From Geodermatophilus pulveris (GTDB lineage: Bacteria > Actinomycetota > Actinomycetes > Mycobacteriales > Geodermatophilaceae): DNA of 64,000 nucleotides. Positions within the stretch are counted from its first letter, which is position 1. Every line of letters begins with the position of its first letter. Position numbers and translations under genes: made by a program. The notes beneath the pieces are model-generated. The model was not told where the DNA came from. It saw only the letters and a list, made by a program, of their open reading frames with translations, and did not search any database. Of the stretch, positions 24,796 through 33,262 are shown in pieces. The stretch is taken from NCBI RefSeq assembly GCF_900188375.1, contig NZ_FZOO01000008.1:62001-126000 (forward strand). Reading direction: 5' to 3'.

Positions 24796-25634
24796 GTGCG
24801 CGCCGCCGTCCTCACCGGCATCGGGCACGTCGAGGTGCAGGACCGGCCCGATCCGGTCGCCCGGCCCGGCTGGGTCGTCGTCCGGGTGGACGTCGCCTCG
24901 CTGTGCGGCACCGACGCGCACCAGTACGAGGGGCGCATCGACTCGCCGTTCCCGCGGGTGCCCGGCCACGACTTCGCCGGCACGGTGGACTCCGTCGGCG
25001 ACGGCGTGGACCCCGGACTGGCCGGCCGGCAGTTCGCCGTCAAGCCGTCCCTGCCCTGCGGGCAGTGCGCGGCCTGCGCCGCCGGCGCCCCGCTGGACTG
25101 CCCGCGCAAGACGCTCATCGGGTTGTGGTCCGACGGCTGCCTGGCCGAGCGGATCGCCGTCCCCGCGGTGAACCTGGTGCCCGTCCCCGAGGGCGTGCCG
25201 CTCCACGGCGCGGCGCTGCTCGAGCCGTTCGCCGCCGTCGGGCTCAACTGCGTCGACCGGCTGGACCTGCGGCTCGGGGACTCCGTGCTGGTGCTCGGGC
25301 AGGGCCGATCGGGCTGGCGGTCACCCGGCTGGCGGCCGCCTCGGGCGCCGGGCAGCTGCTGGTCACCGACGTCCGCGACGAGGTCTTCCCCGTGTCGCTG
25401 GCCTACGGCGCCACGGCCACGCTGGACGGCCGGGCCGGCGACCTGGTGCAGCAGGTGCTGGACCGCACCGGCGGGCGCGGGCAGTACGAGCGGTCGCTGG
25501 AGCTGATCCGCACCGGCCGGGTCGACCTCGCCCCGCTGGTCACCCACCGGTTCGGCCTGGCCGACGTGGCCGAGGCCTTCGACGTCGCCGCCACCAAGCG
25601 GGACGGCGCCATCAAGGTCCTCATCGACGTGTGA
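24796..25634 (+). pseudogene. Zn-dependent alcohol dehydrogenase remnant, frameshift plus internal deletion
   Basis: Residues 1-170 read normally: catalytic zinc site SLCGTD and PGHDFAG, structural zinc cysteines [18 protein letters not shown], then LVLGQG. At about 25311 one C appears to be lost (GGGCCGATC where GGGCCCGATC is expected) and the frame shifts. The next frame continues [16 protein letters not shown] to VLDRTGGRG, then jumps to [20 protein letters not shown] and ends KVLIDV. About 55-60 residues between these points are missing. The size is about 280 residues against about 340 for the family. Confidence 0.8.
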
Positions 25635-25640
25635 ACCGAC

Positions 25641-25694
25641 GGCCCCCTCGCAGGGCCCCGCCCGAGCGTGCGAGCGGTGGCGGGCGAGAGGGCC
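25641..25694 (-). repeat. REP-like hairpin, copy C (inverted)
   Basis: The minus strand has outer stem GGCCCTCTCGC/GCGAGGGGGCC (one mismatch), inner stem CCCGCC/GGGCGG and loop GCTCGCACGCTCG. This differs by one base from the loop of the copies at 52891 and 61006. It sits between the end of the alcohol dehydrogenase remnant and the end of the SCO6745-like gene. Confidence 0.6.
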
Positions 25695-25699
25695 CTCTC

Positions 25700-26614
25700 T
25701 CAGCCGCTGGTCCGCTTGTAGGGGTCCGGCGGGGCCTCGCCGCCGGCGGTGACCATCGCCGACCACTCGTCCAGCCGGGCGGTCAGCTCGGGCAGGGCCG
25801 GCCCGATGGCGTCCAGCACCGGCGCCATCGCGGCCTCGGTCTGCTCCTCGATGCCGGCCCGCAGCCGGGAGCCCTCCCCGGTCAGCCCGGCGTCGGAGAC
25901 CAGGCCGCGCCGGGCGAGGTCGCCGGCGGCCGCGGCCATGGCCTCCGGGGACCACCCGCGGGTGGCGGCGTAGGCGGTCGGCTCCCAGCCGACCCAGTGC
26001 TCGGTCACCAGGTTCATCTGCAGCCCGGTCAGCCCGGCCGCGACGTTGGCGGCCTGGTGCACGTCGCCGCGGTACTCCCGCAGCAGCGCGGTCGCGTGCC
26101 ACAGCTGCCCGAGCGGGTCGGTCGGCCACGGCAGCGACACCAGCCCGGCGAACAGCGGCCGGCCGGCGAGGTCGCCGGCGACGGCGTCGGTGCCCCGGCG
26201 CAGCAGCGCGACCGCGTCGGTGACGTCGGCGCCGCCGAGCAGCGCGCGCAGCGAGTCGACCGAGCCCTCCTCCCGCGCGGCGAGCACCTGCTCGCGCGAG
26301 GCCACGCCGCGGGCCTGGTCGTACAGCGAGCCGATCAGGCCCGGCTCGAAGACCCCGAACGCGGCGACCACCACCGGGGCGCTGGGCTCGCCCATCGGCG
26401 CCGCCCGCCCCCACACGTAGCCGGTGAGGAAGTCCAGCCCCAGCGCGGCGTACCGCTCGTTGACCGACCGGGACCAGAAGCTGATCGTCGCCAGCGGCTC
26501 GGCGGCGTCCCGCAGCCGGCGGGCCGGGGTGTCCGGCAGCCGGGACGGCGGGCGCGGGTCGGCCGGCGGGGACAGGAAGACCGTGCGGGCGGTGGCATAG
26601 TCCACGTCGCGCAT
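25700..26614 (-). CDS. SCO6745-family protein
   Basis: 304 residues. It belongs to an actinobacterial family of unknown role, often labelled SCO6745-like and sometimes helix-turn-helix. The N-terminal LRDAAEPLATISFWSRSVNE is followed by a long all-helical body; GYVWGRAAPMGEPSAPVVVA and EHWVGWEPTAYAATRGWSPE are the conserved-looking blocks. The latter precedes a winged-helix-like stretch (MAAAAGDLARRGLVSD). No signal or membrane segment. The ATG at 26614 is the natural start. Substrate or target unknown. Confidence 0.75.
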   Translation of the reverse strand: MRDVDYATARTVFLSPPADPRPPSRLPDTPARRLRDAAEPLATISFWSRSVNERYAALGLDFLTGYVWGRAAPMGEPSAPVVVAAFGVFEPGLIGSLYDQARGVASREQVLAAREEGSVDSLRALLGGADVTDAVALLRRGTDAVAGDLAGRPLFAGLVSLPWPTDPLGQLWHATALLREYRGDVHQAANVAAGLTGLQMNLVTEHWVGWEPTAYAATRGWSPEAMAAAAGDLARRGLVSDAGLTGEGSRLRAGIEEQTEAAMAPVLDAIGPALPELTARLDEWSAMVTAGGEAPPDPYKRTSG

Positions 26615-26695
26615 CGTGGTCCGCGACGGCGCCGGCCACCACCCGCAGGGCGCGGTCGTTTGCGCGAGCGGGCCGCGTGCCGCAGGTTGGCCCGC

Positions 26696-27490
26696 ATGGG
26701 TGCTGTGCAGCGGCGGGAGTCCGGGCTGGTCGTCGAGGGACGCGGGCACGTGCGGGTGCTCACCCTGGACCGGCCAGAGCGCCGCAACGCGCTGTCCGGC
26801 CCGCTGCAGGCCGACCTGGTCGAGGAGCTGCTGCGCTGCGGGGAGGACGGCGAGGTGCGCGCGGTCGTCCTGGCCGCCAACGGGCCCGCGTTCTGCGCCG
26901 GGTTCGACCTCGACGAGATCCGCGAGGCCGACCGCCGCGGCGAGCGGTTCCGCCCGCCGATGGACCGGCCCACCCGCGCGCTGTTCGAGGTGGTCACCGA
27001 GGTGCCGGTGCCGGTGGTCGCGGCCGTCGCCGGAGCCGCGGTCGCCGGCGGCTTCGAGCTGGCCCTGGCCTGCGACCTGCGGGTGGTGGCGCCCGGCGTG
27101 CGGATGGGGCTGCCCGAGGCGCGGATCGGCATGGGCGCCAACTTCGGCTCCGTCGTCCTGCCCAAGCGCATCCCGATGGGCATCGCCCTGGAGCTGCTCT
27201 ACACCGGCGAGTACGTGACCAGCGAGGTCGCCGAGCGGTGGGGCCTGGTCAACCGGTTGGTCCCGGCCGAGGAGGTGCTGCCCACCGCCCTGGGCCTGGC
27301 CGAGGCCATCGCGGCCAACGCGCCGGTGTCGGTACGCCGGATGAAGGCCACCGCGGTCAAGGGCCTGGAGCTGCCGCTGTGGCAGGCGCTGCGGCTGGAC
27401 GTCGGCCCGAACCCCTACCTGTCCGAGGACCGGGTGGAGGGCATCGCGGCCCAGCGGGAGGGGCGCCCGCCGCGGTGGACCGGCCGCTGA
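26696..27490 (+). CDS. Enoyl-CoA hydratase/isomerase family protein
   Basis: 264 residues with the crotonase fold. Oxyanion-hole blocks are ANGPAFCAGFDLDEI (about 60-75) and AVAGAAVAGGFELALACDL (about 107-125). GLPEARIGMGANFGS carries the acidic catalytic position. It probably hydrates or isomerises an acyl-CoA; the exact substrate is not readable. The start is divergent from the SCO6745-like gene 81 nt away. Its 3' end overlaps the start of a uracil-DNA glycosylase-like remnant by 16 nt. Confidence 0.88.
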   Translation: MGAVQRRESGLVVEGRGHVRVLTLDRPERRNALSGPLQADLVEELLRCGEDGEVRAVVLAANGPAFCAGFDLDEIREADRRGERFRPPMDRPTRALFEVVTEVPVPVVAAVAGAAVAGGFELALACDLRVVAPGVRMGLPEARIGMGANFGSVVLPKRIPMGIALELLYTGEYVTSEVAERWGLVNRLVPAEEVLPTALGLAEAIAANAPVSVRRMKATAVKGLELPLWQALRLDVGPNPYLSEDRVEGIAAQREGRPPRWTGR

Positions 27491-27905
27491 GCGTCCCGGG
27501 TGTCCGCAACCGGCTGGCCTTCGCGGAGGGCGTGCTGCTCGACGAGCGGATCGTGCCGGGGTCGGTGACGGCGCGGCGCGCCCGCCTCGGCGAGCCGCAC
27601 GTCGCGGAGCTGGACGGCTGGGCGCGGGGGGTCGCCGCCGCCGAGCGCCGCCGGGTGCCGTCGTTCGACCCGGCGTCCGGCGGGGTCCGGGCGCCGGTGG
27701 CTGCCGGAGGTGCGGGTCGTCGTCCTGCTCGGCCGGCTCGCCCAGCACGCCTGGGACGCCGGCGGCGTGCGGCCCGGGGGCCGGTGGTGCTGCGCCCACC
27801 GCCCCCTCGCCGCAGGCGGTGCACCTCACCGACCGGGCGACTGGGCGGTGCGACGGGGACCTGCTGCGCGACGTCCTCGCCGGGGCCGCAGCCCGGGTCC
27901 GCTGA
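27475..27905 (+). pseudogene. Uracil-DNA glycosylase-superfamily remnant, centre deleted
   Basis: The N-terminal part from the GTG at 27475 (VRNRLAFAEGVLLDERIVPG to VPSFDPASGGVRAPV) resembles the start of actinobacterial UDG-like proteins. The frame then jumps to the C-terminal part PEVRVVVLLGRLAQHAWDA. The last pieces (VVLRPPPP, then QAVHLTDRA and LLRDVLAGAAARVR) need two more frame changes. The active-site region with its GxGF/nucleotide pocket is missing. The ribosome site GGGAGGGG lies upstream. Decayed beyond function. Confidence 0.65.
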
Positions 27906-28442
27906 GCCTCCCGCGCCCGACCGCCGGCCTCCGGACGGCCTTCCGCGCGCGAGAGGCCCTTGTCCGTACGGAGGGTGAGGGCGCGGGAGCCCCCCGCGGG
28001 CGGGTGGGGCTCGCTCGCGGTGACGACACGCTCGGGAGGCCCCGCTGATGTCGCTCCACCGCTGCGTGCGTCCCGGGTGCCCCGAGCGGGGTGCCGGCCC
28101 TCGGCGCCACCCGACGGCCCCACGGGCCGCAGCTGCCGTGGGCGCTGGTCAGTGGCGTGGCCGGGTACCGGCCGGGTGGGCGAGGCCGGCCGGGACGTGC
28201 GGGCGCGGGCGCCGGTGGGCCGGTCCACCGGGTCGCCGCTGTGGGCGGTGTCACCGCGGAACGACGTCGGCCGTTCACCGGAGCCGGGCACGGTGACTGG
28301 TGTCGGGCGGAGGTCCGGCAGGTCCGGTGCCGGCTCCGGTCGGCCCCACCCGGTCAGCAGCGACCCGGGACGGACCCCACGGCGGGCAGCGTGTCCGGAG
28401 ACCGTCCGGTGACACCGCCCGCCACGACGAGAGGCAACACCC
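27906..28442. other. 537-bp stretch without a gene
   Basis: No coding frame in this stretch has the codon pattern of its neighbours, and no tRNA or insertion-sequence end is seen. It contains several GC-rich inverted stretches (around 27975-28010) and should hold the promoter of the collagen-like gene at 28443, but no clear -35/-10 pair stands out. Confidence 0.5.
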
Positions 28443-29459
28443 ATGACCGAGTCCAGCAGCACGACCAGCACCGAGACGCCGCCGGCCGACGTCACCGTCG
28501 AGCAGGGCGACCCGGGCCGCAAGGGCCCGGCCGGCCGACCCGGCCCGGCCGGCGAGCGGGGCGACAAGGGACCCCAGGGTCCGGCCGGCCCGGCCGGCGA
28601 GCGGGGCGACAAGGGGCCCCAGGGTCCGGCCGGCCCGGCCGGTCCGGTGGGCGAGCAGGGTCCGAAGGGGTCCGTCGGCGCGCGGGGCGGGACCGGCCCC
28701 ACCGGTGAGCAGGGCACACAGGGCGCCACCGGCGCCGTCGGCCCGGTCGGCGAGCGCGGCCTCCAGGGGCCGGCGGGCGCCCGGGGCGAGGCGGGTGCCC
28801 GGGGCGAGACCGGCCCCCGGGGGACGCAGGGTCCCGAGGGCGAGACCGGCCCGAAGGGTGAGCGGGGAGTGCCCGGCTCCACCGGGCTGCCCGGCGAGCA
28901 GGGTGAGCGGGGCCTGGCCGGCGAGCGCGGCCAGCAGGGCGTGCAGGGCGTGGCCGGCGAGCGCGGCCCGGTCGGCGCTCCGGGGCTGCAGGGCGCGCAG
29001 GGTCTGCGCGGGGCCCAGGGCCAGCGCGGGGTGATCGGGGAGACCGGCGCGGCCGGCGAGAGGGGCCTCCGCGGGCTGCAGGGGCGGCAGGGCGAGCTCG
29101 GCGAGCGGGGCGAGTCCGGCGTCCGCGGCCTGCAGGGTCCGCAGGGCGCCCAGGGCCCCAGCGGCCCGACCGGTCCGGCCGGCCTGCCCGGCGTCCAGGG
29201 TCCGCAGGGCCCGTCCGGCCCGGCCCGGCTGTACCAGCCCAGCCCCGCGGAGCTGGCCGCCAAGGTGAAGCAGGCCGCGCTGGACGTCTCGCCGCGGACC
29301 GTGCTCGACCCGCGCGTGGGCGTCCGCTACCTCGCCACGCTGACCTCGCGGCTGGTGAAGCTGCAGGGCGGGCTGTTCCTGCGCGCCGTCGTCGACACCG
29401 ACGCGGCGGACGGCACCAGCCCCACGGCCGACCGCTCGAACGTGCGCTCCATCGCCTGA
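28443..29459 (+). CDS. Collagen-like protein, 80 uninterrupted Gly-X-Y triplets
   Basis: 338 residues. Residues 1-21 are a Ser/Thr-rich lead without a signal peptide. Residues 22-261 are 80 perfect Gly-X-Y triplets (GERGDKGPQGPAGPA type, rich in GER, GPA, GLQ), enough for a triple helix about 70 nm long. Residues 262-338 form a non-collagenous end (LYQPSPAELAAKVKQAALDV) that may trimerise. Charged GER/GDK/GEQ triplets replace hydroxyproline as stabilisers, as in other bacterial collagens. With no Sec signal, LPXTG or spore context, its location is unclear. Single gene closed by a terminator. Confidence 0.88.
   Translation: MTESSSTTSTETPPADVTVEQGDPGRKGPAGRPGPAGERGDKGPQGPAGPAGERGDKGPQGPAGPAGPVGEQGPKGSVGARGGTGPTGEQGTQGATGAVGPVGERGLQGPAGARGEAGARGETGPRGTQGPEGETGPKGERGVPGSTGLPGEQGERGLAGERGQQGVQGVAGERGPVGAPGLQGAQGLRGAQGQRGVIGETGAAGERGLRGLQGRQGELGERGESGVRGLQGPQGAQGPSGPTGPAGLPGVQGPQGPSGPARLYQPSPAELAAKVKQAALDVSPRTVLDPRVGVRYLATLTSRLVKLQGGLFLRAVVDTDAADGTSPTADRSNVRSIA
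28551..28640 (+). repeat. Tandem 45-bp duplication inside the collagen-like gene
   Basis: Units 28551-28595 and 28596-28640 are identical except one silent base (GGA/GGG) and encode GERGDKGPQGPAGPA twice. This looks like a recent expansion step of the repeat. Confidence 0.9.
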
Positions 29460-29478
29460 TCGCACGACAGCACCGGGA

Positions 29479-29510
29479 GCGCCCCGTACCGCCGCGGCGG
29501 TACGGGGCGC
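29479..29510. terminator. 32-bp palindromic terminator
   Basis: GCGCCCCGTACCGCCG followed by its exact complement, between convergent genes ending at 29459 (+) and 29528 (-). Confidence 0.8.
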
Positions 29511-29527
29511 CCTCGCCCGCCCCTCCC

Positions 29528-30415
29528 TCAGCCGCCGAAGCGCTGCTGCAGTTCCTGCACCTCCGGCAGCCCGACGAGGTCGGTGAACTCGCCGAAGGAC
29601 GGCAGCCCGTCCAGCGGGGGGACGCCGTCGCGGTGCAGCGCGGCCAGCAGCGCCCGGATGCCCGCCGTCGCGGCCAGCAGCGTGCCGATCGGGTAGATGA
29701 CCAGCGCGAACCCGAGCTCGGCCATCCGCTGCAGCGACAGCGGCGGGGTGCGGCCCCCCTCGGCCCAGTTGAACACCAGCGGCGCGACGCCGTCGAGCGC
29801 CGCCGCCACCTTCTCGACGTCGGCCTCCGTGGTGGGGGCCTCCACGAACAGCAGGTCGGCGCCCGCGTCGGCGTAGGCCCGGGCGCGCTCCAGGGCGTCG
29901 TCCACCCCGCTGACCGCCACCGCGTCGGTGCGGGCGATGACGACCAGGTCGGGGTCGCGCCGCGCGGCCACCGCGGCGCGCACCTTGGCGGCCATCTCGC
30001 CGGCCTCGATGAGCGCCTTGCCGCTCATGTGCCCGCACCGCTTGGGCATCACCTGGTCCTCGAGCTGGATGCCGGCGACCCCGGCCTGCTCGTACAGCTG
30101 CACCGTGCGGACGACGTTGAGGGCGTTGCCGTACCCGGTGTCGGCGTCTGCGATCACCGGGACGTCGACCGCGGCGGCGATCCGGCGGGCGTTGTCGACC
30201 ATCTCCGCCCCGGTGAGCAGGCCGACGTCGGGGCGGCCGATGAGCGAGGCCGTCGTCCCGAAGCCGGTCATGTAGACCGCGCCGAAGCCGGCCTGCTCCA
30301 CCAGCCGGGCGGAGAGGGCGTCGTAGGCGCCGGGTGCCAGCAGCGGCGCCGGGGCGGCGAGCAGCTCCCGAAGCCGGGCCCGCGGCGCCCGTACCCCGCC
30401 CAATAGATCCCCCAC
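29528..30415 (-). CDS. Isocitrate lyase / PEP mutase family protein
   Basis: 295 residues, TIM barrel. The family loop KRCGHMSGK contains the catalytic cysteine of the lyase branch. Metal and substrate blocks are YMTGFGTTASLIGRPD, PVIADADTGYGN and VIARTDAVAVSG. Lyase activity on a 2-substituted malate or isocitrate type acid is likely; oxaloacetate decarboxylase is possible. The GTG at 30415 follows AAGGAGGG. It is transcribed divergently from the GntR-hydantoinase operon and shares its operator region, so it probably belongs to the same catabolic unit. Confidence 0.85.
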   Translation of the reverse strand: MGDLLGGVRAPRARLRELLAAPAPLLAPGAYDALSARLVEQAGFGAVYMTGFGTTASLIGRPDVGLLTGAEMVDNARRIAAAVDVPVIADADTGYGNALNVVRTVQLYEQAGVAGIQLEDQVMPKRCGHMSGKALIEAGEMAAKVRAAVAARRDPDLVVIARTDAVAVSGVDDALERARAYADAGADLLFVEAPTTEADVEKVAAALDGVAPLVFNWAEGGRTPPLSLQRMAELGFALVIYPIGTLLAATAGIRALLAALHRDGVPPLDGLPSFGEFTDLVGLPEVQELQQRFGG

Positions 30416-30427
30416 GTCGGTCCCTCC

Positions 30428-30502
30428 TTGTATGCACGTTCCCAATCCGTCGCGGACAGGCATTGCCGACGACCGCGGAGCGCCCCTAGGTTTGCACACA
30501 AT
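30428..30502. promoter_or_regulatory. Paired GntR(FCD)-type operators in divergent promoter region
   Basis: TTGTATGCA (30428-30436) and TTGCACACAAT (30492-30502; complement ATTGTGTGCAA) resemble the ATTGTATACAAT operators of FCD-type GntR regulators. They are mirror images of each other at 8 of 9 positions and flank the 118-nt gap between the lyase and the GntR gene. Confidence 0.55.
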
Positions 30503-30533
30503 CCGCGAGGGGGTGTGACCGCTGACACGTTCG

Positions 30534-31202
30534 TTGACGTCCGCAGAGCGGGCCCTCGGCACGCTGCGCGACATGATCATGGGCGGCGACCTGGCCCCCG
30601 GCGCGCGCCTGGGCGAGGTCGAGCTCGCCGACCGCCTCGGGGTCAGCCGGACGCCGGTGCGCGAGGCGCTGTCCCGGCTGGCCGCCGAGGGTCTGGTGGA
30701 GATCACCCCCAACCGCGGCGCCCGGGTGGCCACCTGGACCCTCGCCGAGCTCGAGGGGGTGTTCGAGCTGCGGTCGGTGCTGGAGCCGCAGCTCACCGCG
30801 TACGCCGTCCCGAACGCCACGCCCGCCGACGTCGAGGAGCTCGACGACCTCGCCCGGCGGATGGTCGACACCGGCTGCCCCGGCCCGCGGCAGGACCTCG
30901 ACGCCCTGGTGCCGCTCAACCGTGCCTTCCACGACCGGCTGGTCGCCCTGGCCGCGCACCCCACGCTGGCCACCGCGCTGGCCGCGGCCATCCACCCGCC
31001 GATCGTGCGCCGCAACTTCCTCACCTACGACGAGGCCTCGCTGCGCCGCAGCCTGGGCCACCACGGCGAGATCGTCGCCGCCTTCCGCGCCGGGGACCCG
31101 GGGTGGGCCCGCGCCGTCATGACCTCGCACATCGCCAACGCCCGCGCCGTGATGGTCCGGGCCGCCCGGCTGCAGACGGCCCGAGGAGAGGACACCGCAT
31201 GA
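30534..31202 (+). CDS. GntR-family (FCD) transcriptional regulator
   Basis: 222 residues. The winged helix at about 5-70 (GARLGEVELADRLGVSRTPV then REALSRLAAEGLV) is followed by an FCD ligand domain (about 80-215) with metal-type positions in NRAFHDRL, HHGEIVAAFRAGD and MTSHI. It probably represses both its own operon and the divergent lyase until an organic acid or hydantoin-related effector binds. The TTG at 30534 is the first normal start; CTG 30522 is possible. Its stop overlaps the hyuA ATG (ATGA). Confidence 0.88.
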   Translation: MTSAERALGTLRDMIMGGDLAPGARLGEVELADRLGVSRTPVREALSRLAAEGLVEITPNRGARVATWTLAELEGVFELRSVLEPQLTAYAVPNATPADVEELDDLARRMVDTGCPGPRQDLDALVPLNRAFHDRLVALAAHPTLATALAAAIHPPIVRRNFLTYDEASLRRSLGHHGEIVAAFRAGDPGWARAVMTSHIANARAVMVRAARLQTARGEDTA

Positions 31203-33259
31203 GCTACCGACTCGGAGTCGACGTCGGGGGCACCTTCACCGACGTCCTGCTGGTCGACGAGGACAGCGGCGCCACCTGGCGGGCCAAGACCGCCTCGACG
31301 CCGGCCGACCAGGCGGTCGGGGTGCTCACCGGCATCGGGAAGGTGTGCGCCGACGCCGGCATCGCGATGGGCGAGGTGGCGCAGGTGCTGCACGGCACCA
31401 CGGTCGCCACCAACGCGATCCTCGAGGGCAAGGGCGCCCGGGTCGGCCTGGTCACCACCCGCGGGTTCCGCCAGGTGCTGCAGATCGCCCGCTCCTTCGT
31501 CCCCGGCGGGCTGGCCGGCTGGATCATCTGGCCCAAGCCCGAGCCGCTGGCGGACCTGGAGGACACCGTCGAGGTCGACGAGCGGATCGCCAGCGACGGC
31601 TCGGTGGTCCGGCCGATGGACGACGACGACGTGCGCCGGCGGCTGGAGCGGCTGGCCGGCCGGGGCGTGCAGGCCCTCGCCGTCTCGCTGATCAACTCCT
31701 TCGCCGACCCCGCCCACGAGCGGCGGGTCGCCGAGCTGGCCGCCGCGGTGCTGCCCGGGGTCCCGGTGTCGCTGTCGTCGGACGTGCTGCCCGAGCTGCG
31801 CGAGTACGAGCGGACGCTGACCACGGTGGCCAACGGCTACGTGCAACCGCAGGTGGCGCGCTACGTGCAGCACCTCTCGGCGGGGCTGCGCGAGGGCGGG
31901 GTCGCCGGGGAGCTGTCCATCCTGCGCAGCGACGGCGGGCTGCAGTCCGCCGACGCCGCGGTCGCCGCGCCGGTCTCGATGCTGCTGTCCGGCCCGGCCG
32001 GCGGGGTCACCGGCGCGGTGTGGGTGGCCGAGCAGTGCGGCCACCGCGACCTCATCACCTTCGACATGGGCGGGACGTCGACCGACGTCGCGCTCGTCCG
32101 CGACCTCCGCCCGCGGATCGGCCGGGAGACGAAGGTCGGCGACCTGGCGGTGCGCGCCTCCAGCGTCGACGTCCGGACCGTCGGCGCCGGTGGCGGCTCG
32201 ATCGCGCACGTGCCGCAGCTGACCCGTGCGCTGCGGGTCGGCCCCCAGTCGGCCGGCGCCGACCCCGGGCCGGCCGCGTACGGGCGGGGCGGCACCGACC
32301 CGACGGTCACCGACGCGAACGTCGTCCTCGGCCACCTGCCCTCGTCGCTGGCCGGCGGGGAGATCACCCTGGACGCCGAGGCGTCGCGGGCCGCCGTCGG
32401 CAAGGTGGCCGAGGCGATGGGGCTGGAGTCCCCCGAGGCCGCCGCCGCGGGCATCGTCGACATCGTCAACGAGAACATGCTCGGCGGGCTGCGGCTGGTG
32501 TCGGTGCAGCAGGGCTTCGACCCGCGCGACTTCGCCCTGGTCGCCTTCGGCGGCGCCGGCCCGCTGCACGCCAACGCCCTCGGCCGGCTGACCGGCGCCT
32601 GGCCGGTGATCGTCCCGCCGGGGCCCGGGCTGCTCTGCGCGCTCGGCGACGCGACCACCAGCCGGCGCGACGAGTGCGCCCGCACCGTGCTGCGCCGGCT
32701 CGGCCAGCTCACCGACGCCGAGCTGGTGCAGATCCTGCGCGAGCTGGCCGACGAGGCCGGGCAGCGGCTGGCCGACCAGGGGCTGGCGCGGGAGGACCAG
32801 ACGGTCGGTTACCAGGTCGACGTGCGCTACCACGGCCAGGGCTTCGAGATCCCCGTGTCGGTGGACCCGTCCTGGCTGGAGGGCGGGGCGGCGCTGGCCC
32901 GGCTGGGCGAGGCGTTCGACGCCGAGCACGACCGGCTGTTCTCCTTCCTGCTCGACGTCGACCACGAGCTGGTCAACGCCCGGGCCACGGTCACCGGCCC
33001 GCGCCCCGACGTCGCCCCGGTGCACCTCGACTCCGGGGACGGCGACCCGGCGGCGGCGCTGGTCACCGAGACCCGGGTGTACGTCGACGGCGGGCACACC
33101 ATCGCCGGCGTCTACGACCGGGAGCGGCTGCGCGCCGGCGACGTCGTCCGCGGCCCGGCGATCGTCACCGAGATGGACTCCACGACGCTCGTCCTGCCCG
33201 GGCACGCGGCCACCGTGCACCCCTCGGGCTCCCTGCTCATCGAACCGGCGGAGGGCTGA
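31199..33259 (+). CDS. hyuA: Hydantoinase/oxoprolinase subunit A
   Basis: 686 residues. ATP-dependent ring-opening amidohydrolase subunit of the N-methylhydantoinase/5-oxoprolinase family. N-terminal ASKHA phosphate loop GVDVGGTFTDVLLVDE (residues 6-21), then HGTTVATNAILEGKGARVGL, the second ATPase block FDMGGTSTDVALV near 288-300, GAGGGSIAHV and GGAGPLHANALG near 446. It acts with HyuB on a cyclic amide (hydantoin-, carboxyprolyl- or acetophenone-carboxylase-like substrates). Starts within the GntR stop; 3 nt separate it from hyuB. Confidence 0.92.
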   Translation: MSYRLGVDVGGTFTDVLLVDEDSGATWRAKTASTPADQAVGVLTGIGKVCADAGIAMGEVAQVLHGTTVATNAILEGKGARVGLVTTRGFRQVLQIARSFVPGGLAGWIIWPKPEPLADLEDTVEVDERIASDGSVVRPMDDDDVRRRLERLAGRGVQALAVSLINSFADPAHERRVAELAAAVLPGVPVSLSSDVLPELREYERTLTTVANGYVQPQVARYVQHLSAGLREGGVAGELSILRSDGGLQSADAAVAAPVSMLLSGPAGGVTGAVWVAEQCGHRDLITFDMGGTSTDVALVRDLRPRIGRETKVGDLAVRASSVDVRTVGAGGGSIAHVPQLTRALRVGPQSAGADPGPAAYGRGGTDPTVTDANVVLGHLPSSLAGGEITLDAEASRAAVGKVAEAMGLESPEAAAAGIVDIVNENMLGGLRLVSVQQGFDPRDFALVAFGGAGPLHANALGRLTGAWPVIVPPGPGLLCALGDATTSRRDECARTVLRRLGQLTDAELVQILRELADEAGQRLADQGLAREDQTVGYQVDVRYHGQGFEIPVSVDPSWLEGGAALARLGEAFDAEHDRLFSFLLDVDHELVNARATVTGPRPDVAPVHLDSGDGDPAAALVTETRVYVDGGHTIAGVYDRERLRAGDVVRGPAIVTEMDSTTLVLPGHAATVHPSGSLLIEPAEG

Positions 33260-33262
33260 CCC

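Noticed and set aside
26615..29263. Apparent extension of the SCO6745-like gene to an 1187-residue protein through the collagen-like region.
   Set aside because: The extra part is antisense to the collagen gene (Pro/Ser/Arg-rich). The SCO6745-like homology begins at the ATG at 26614.
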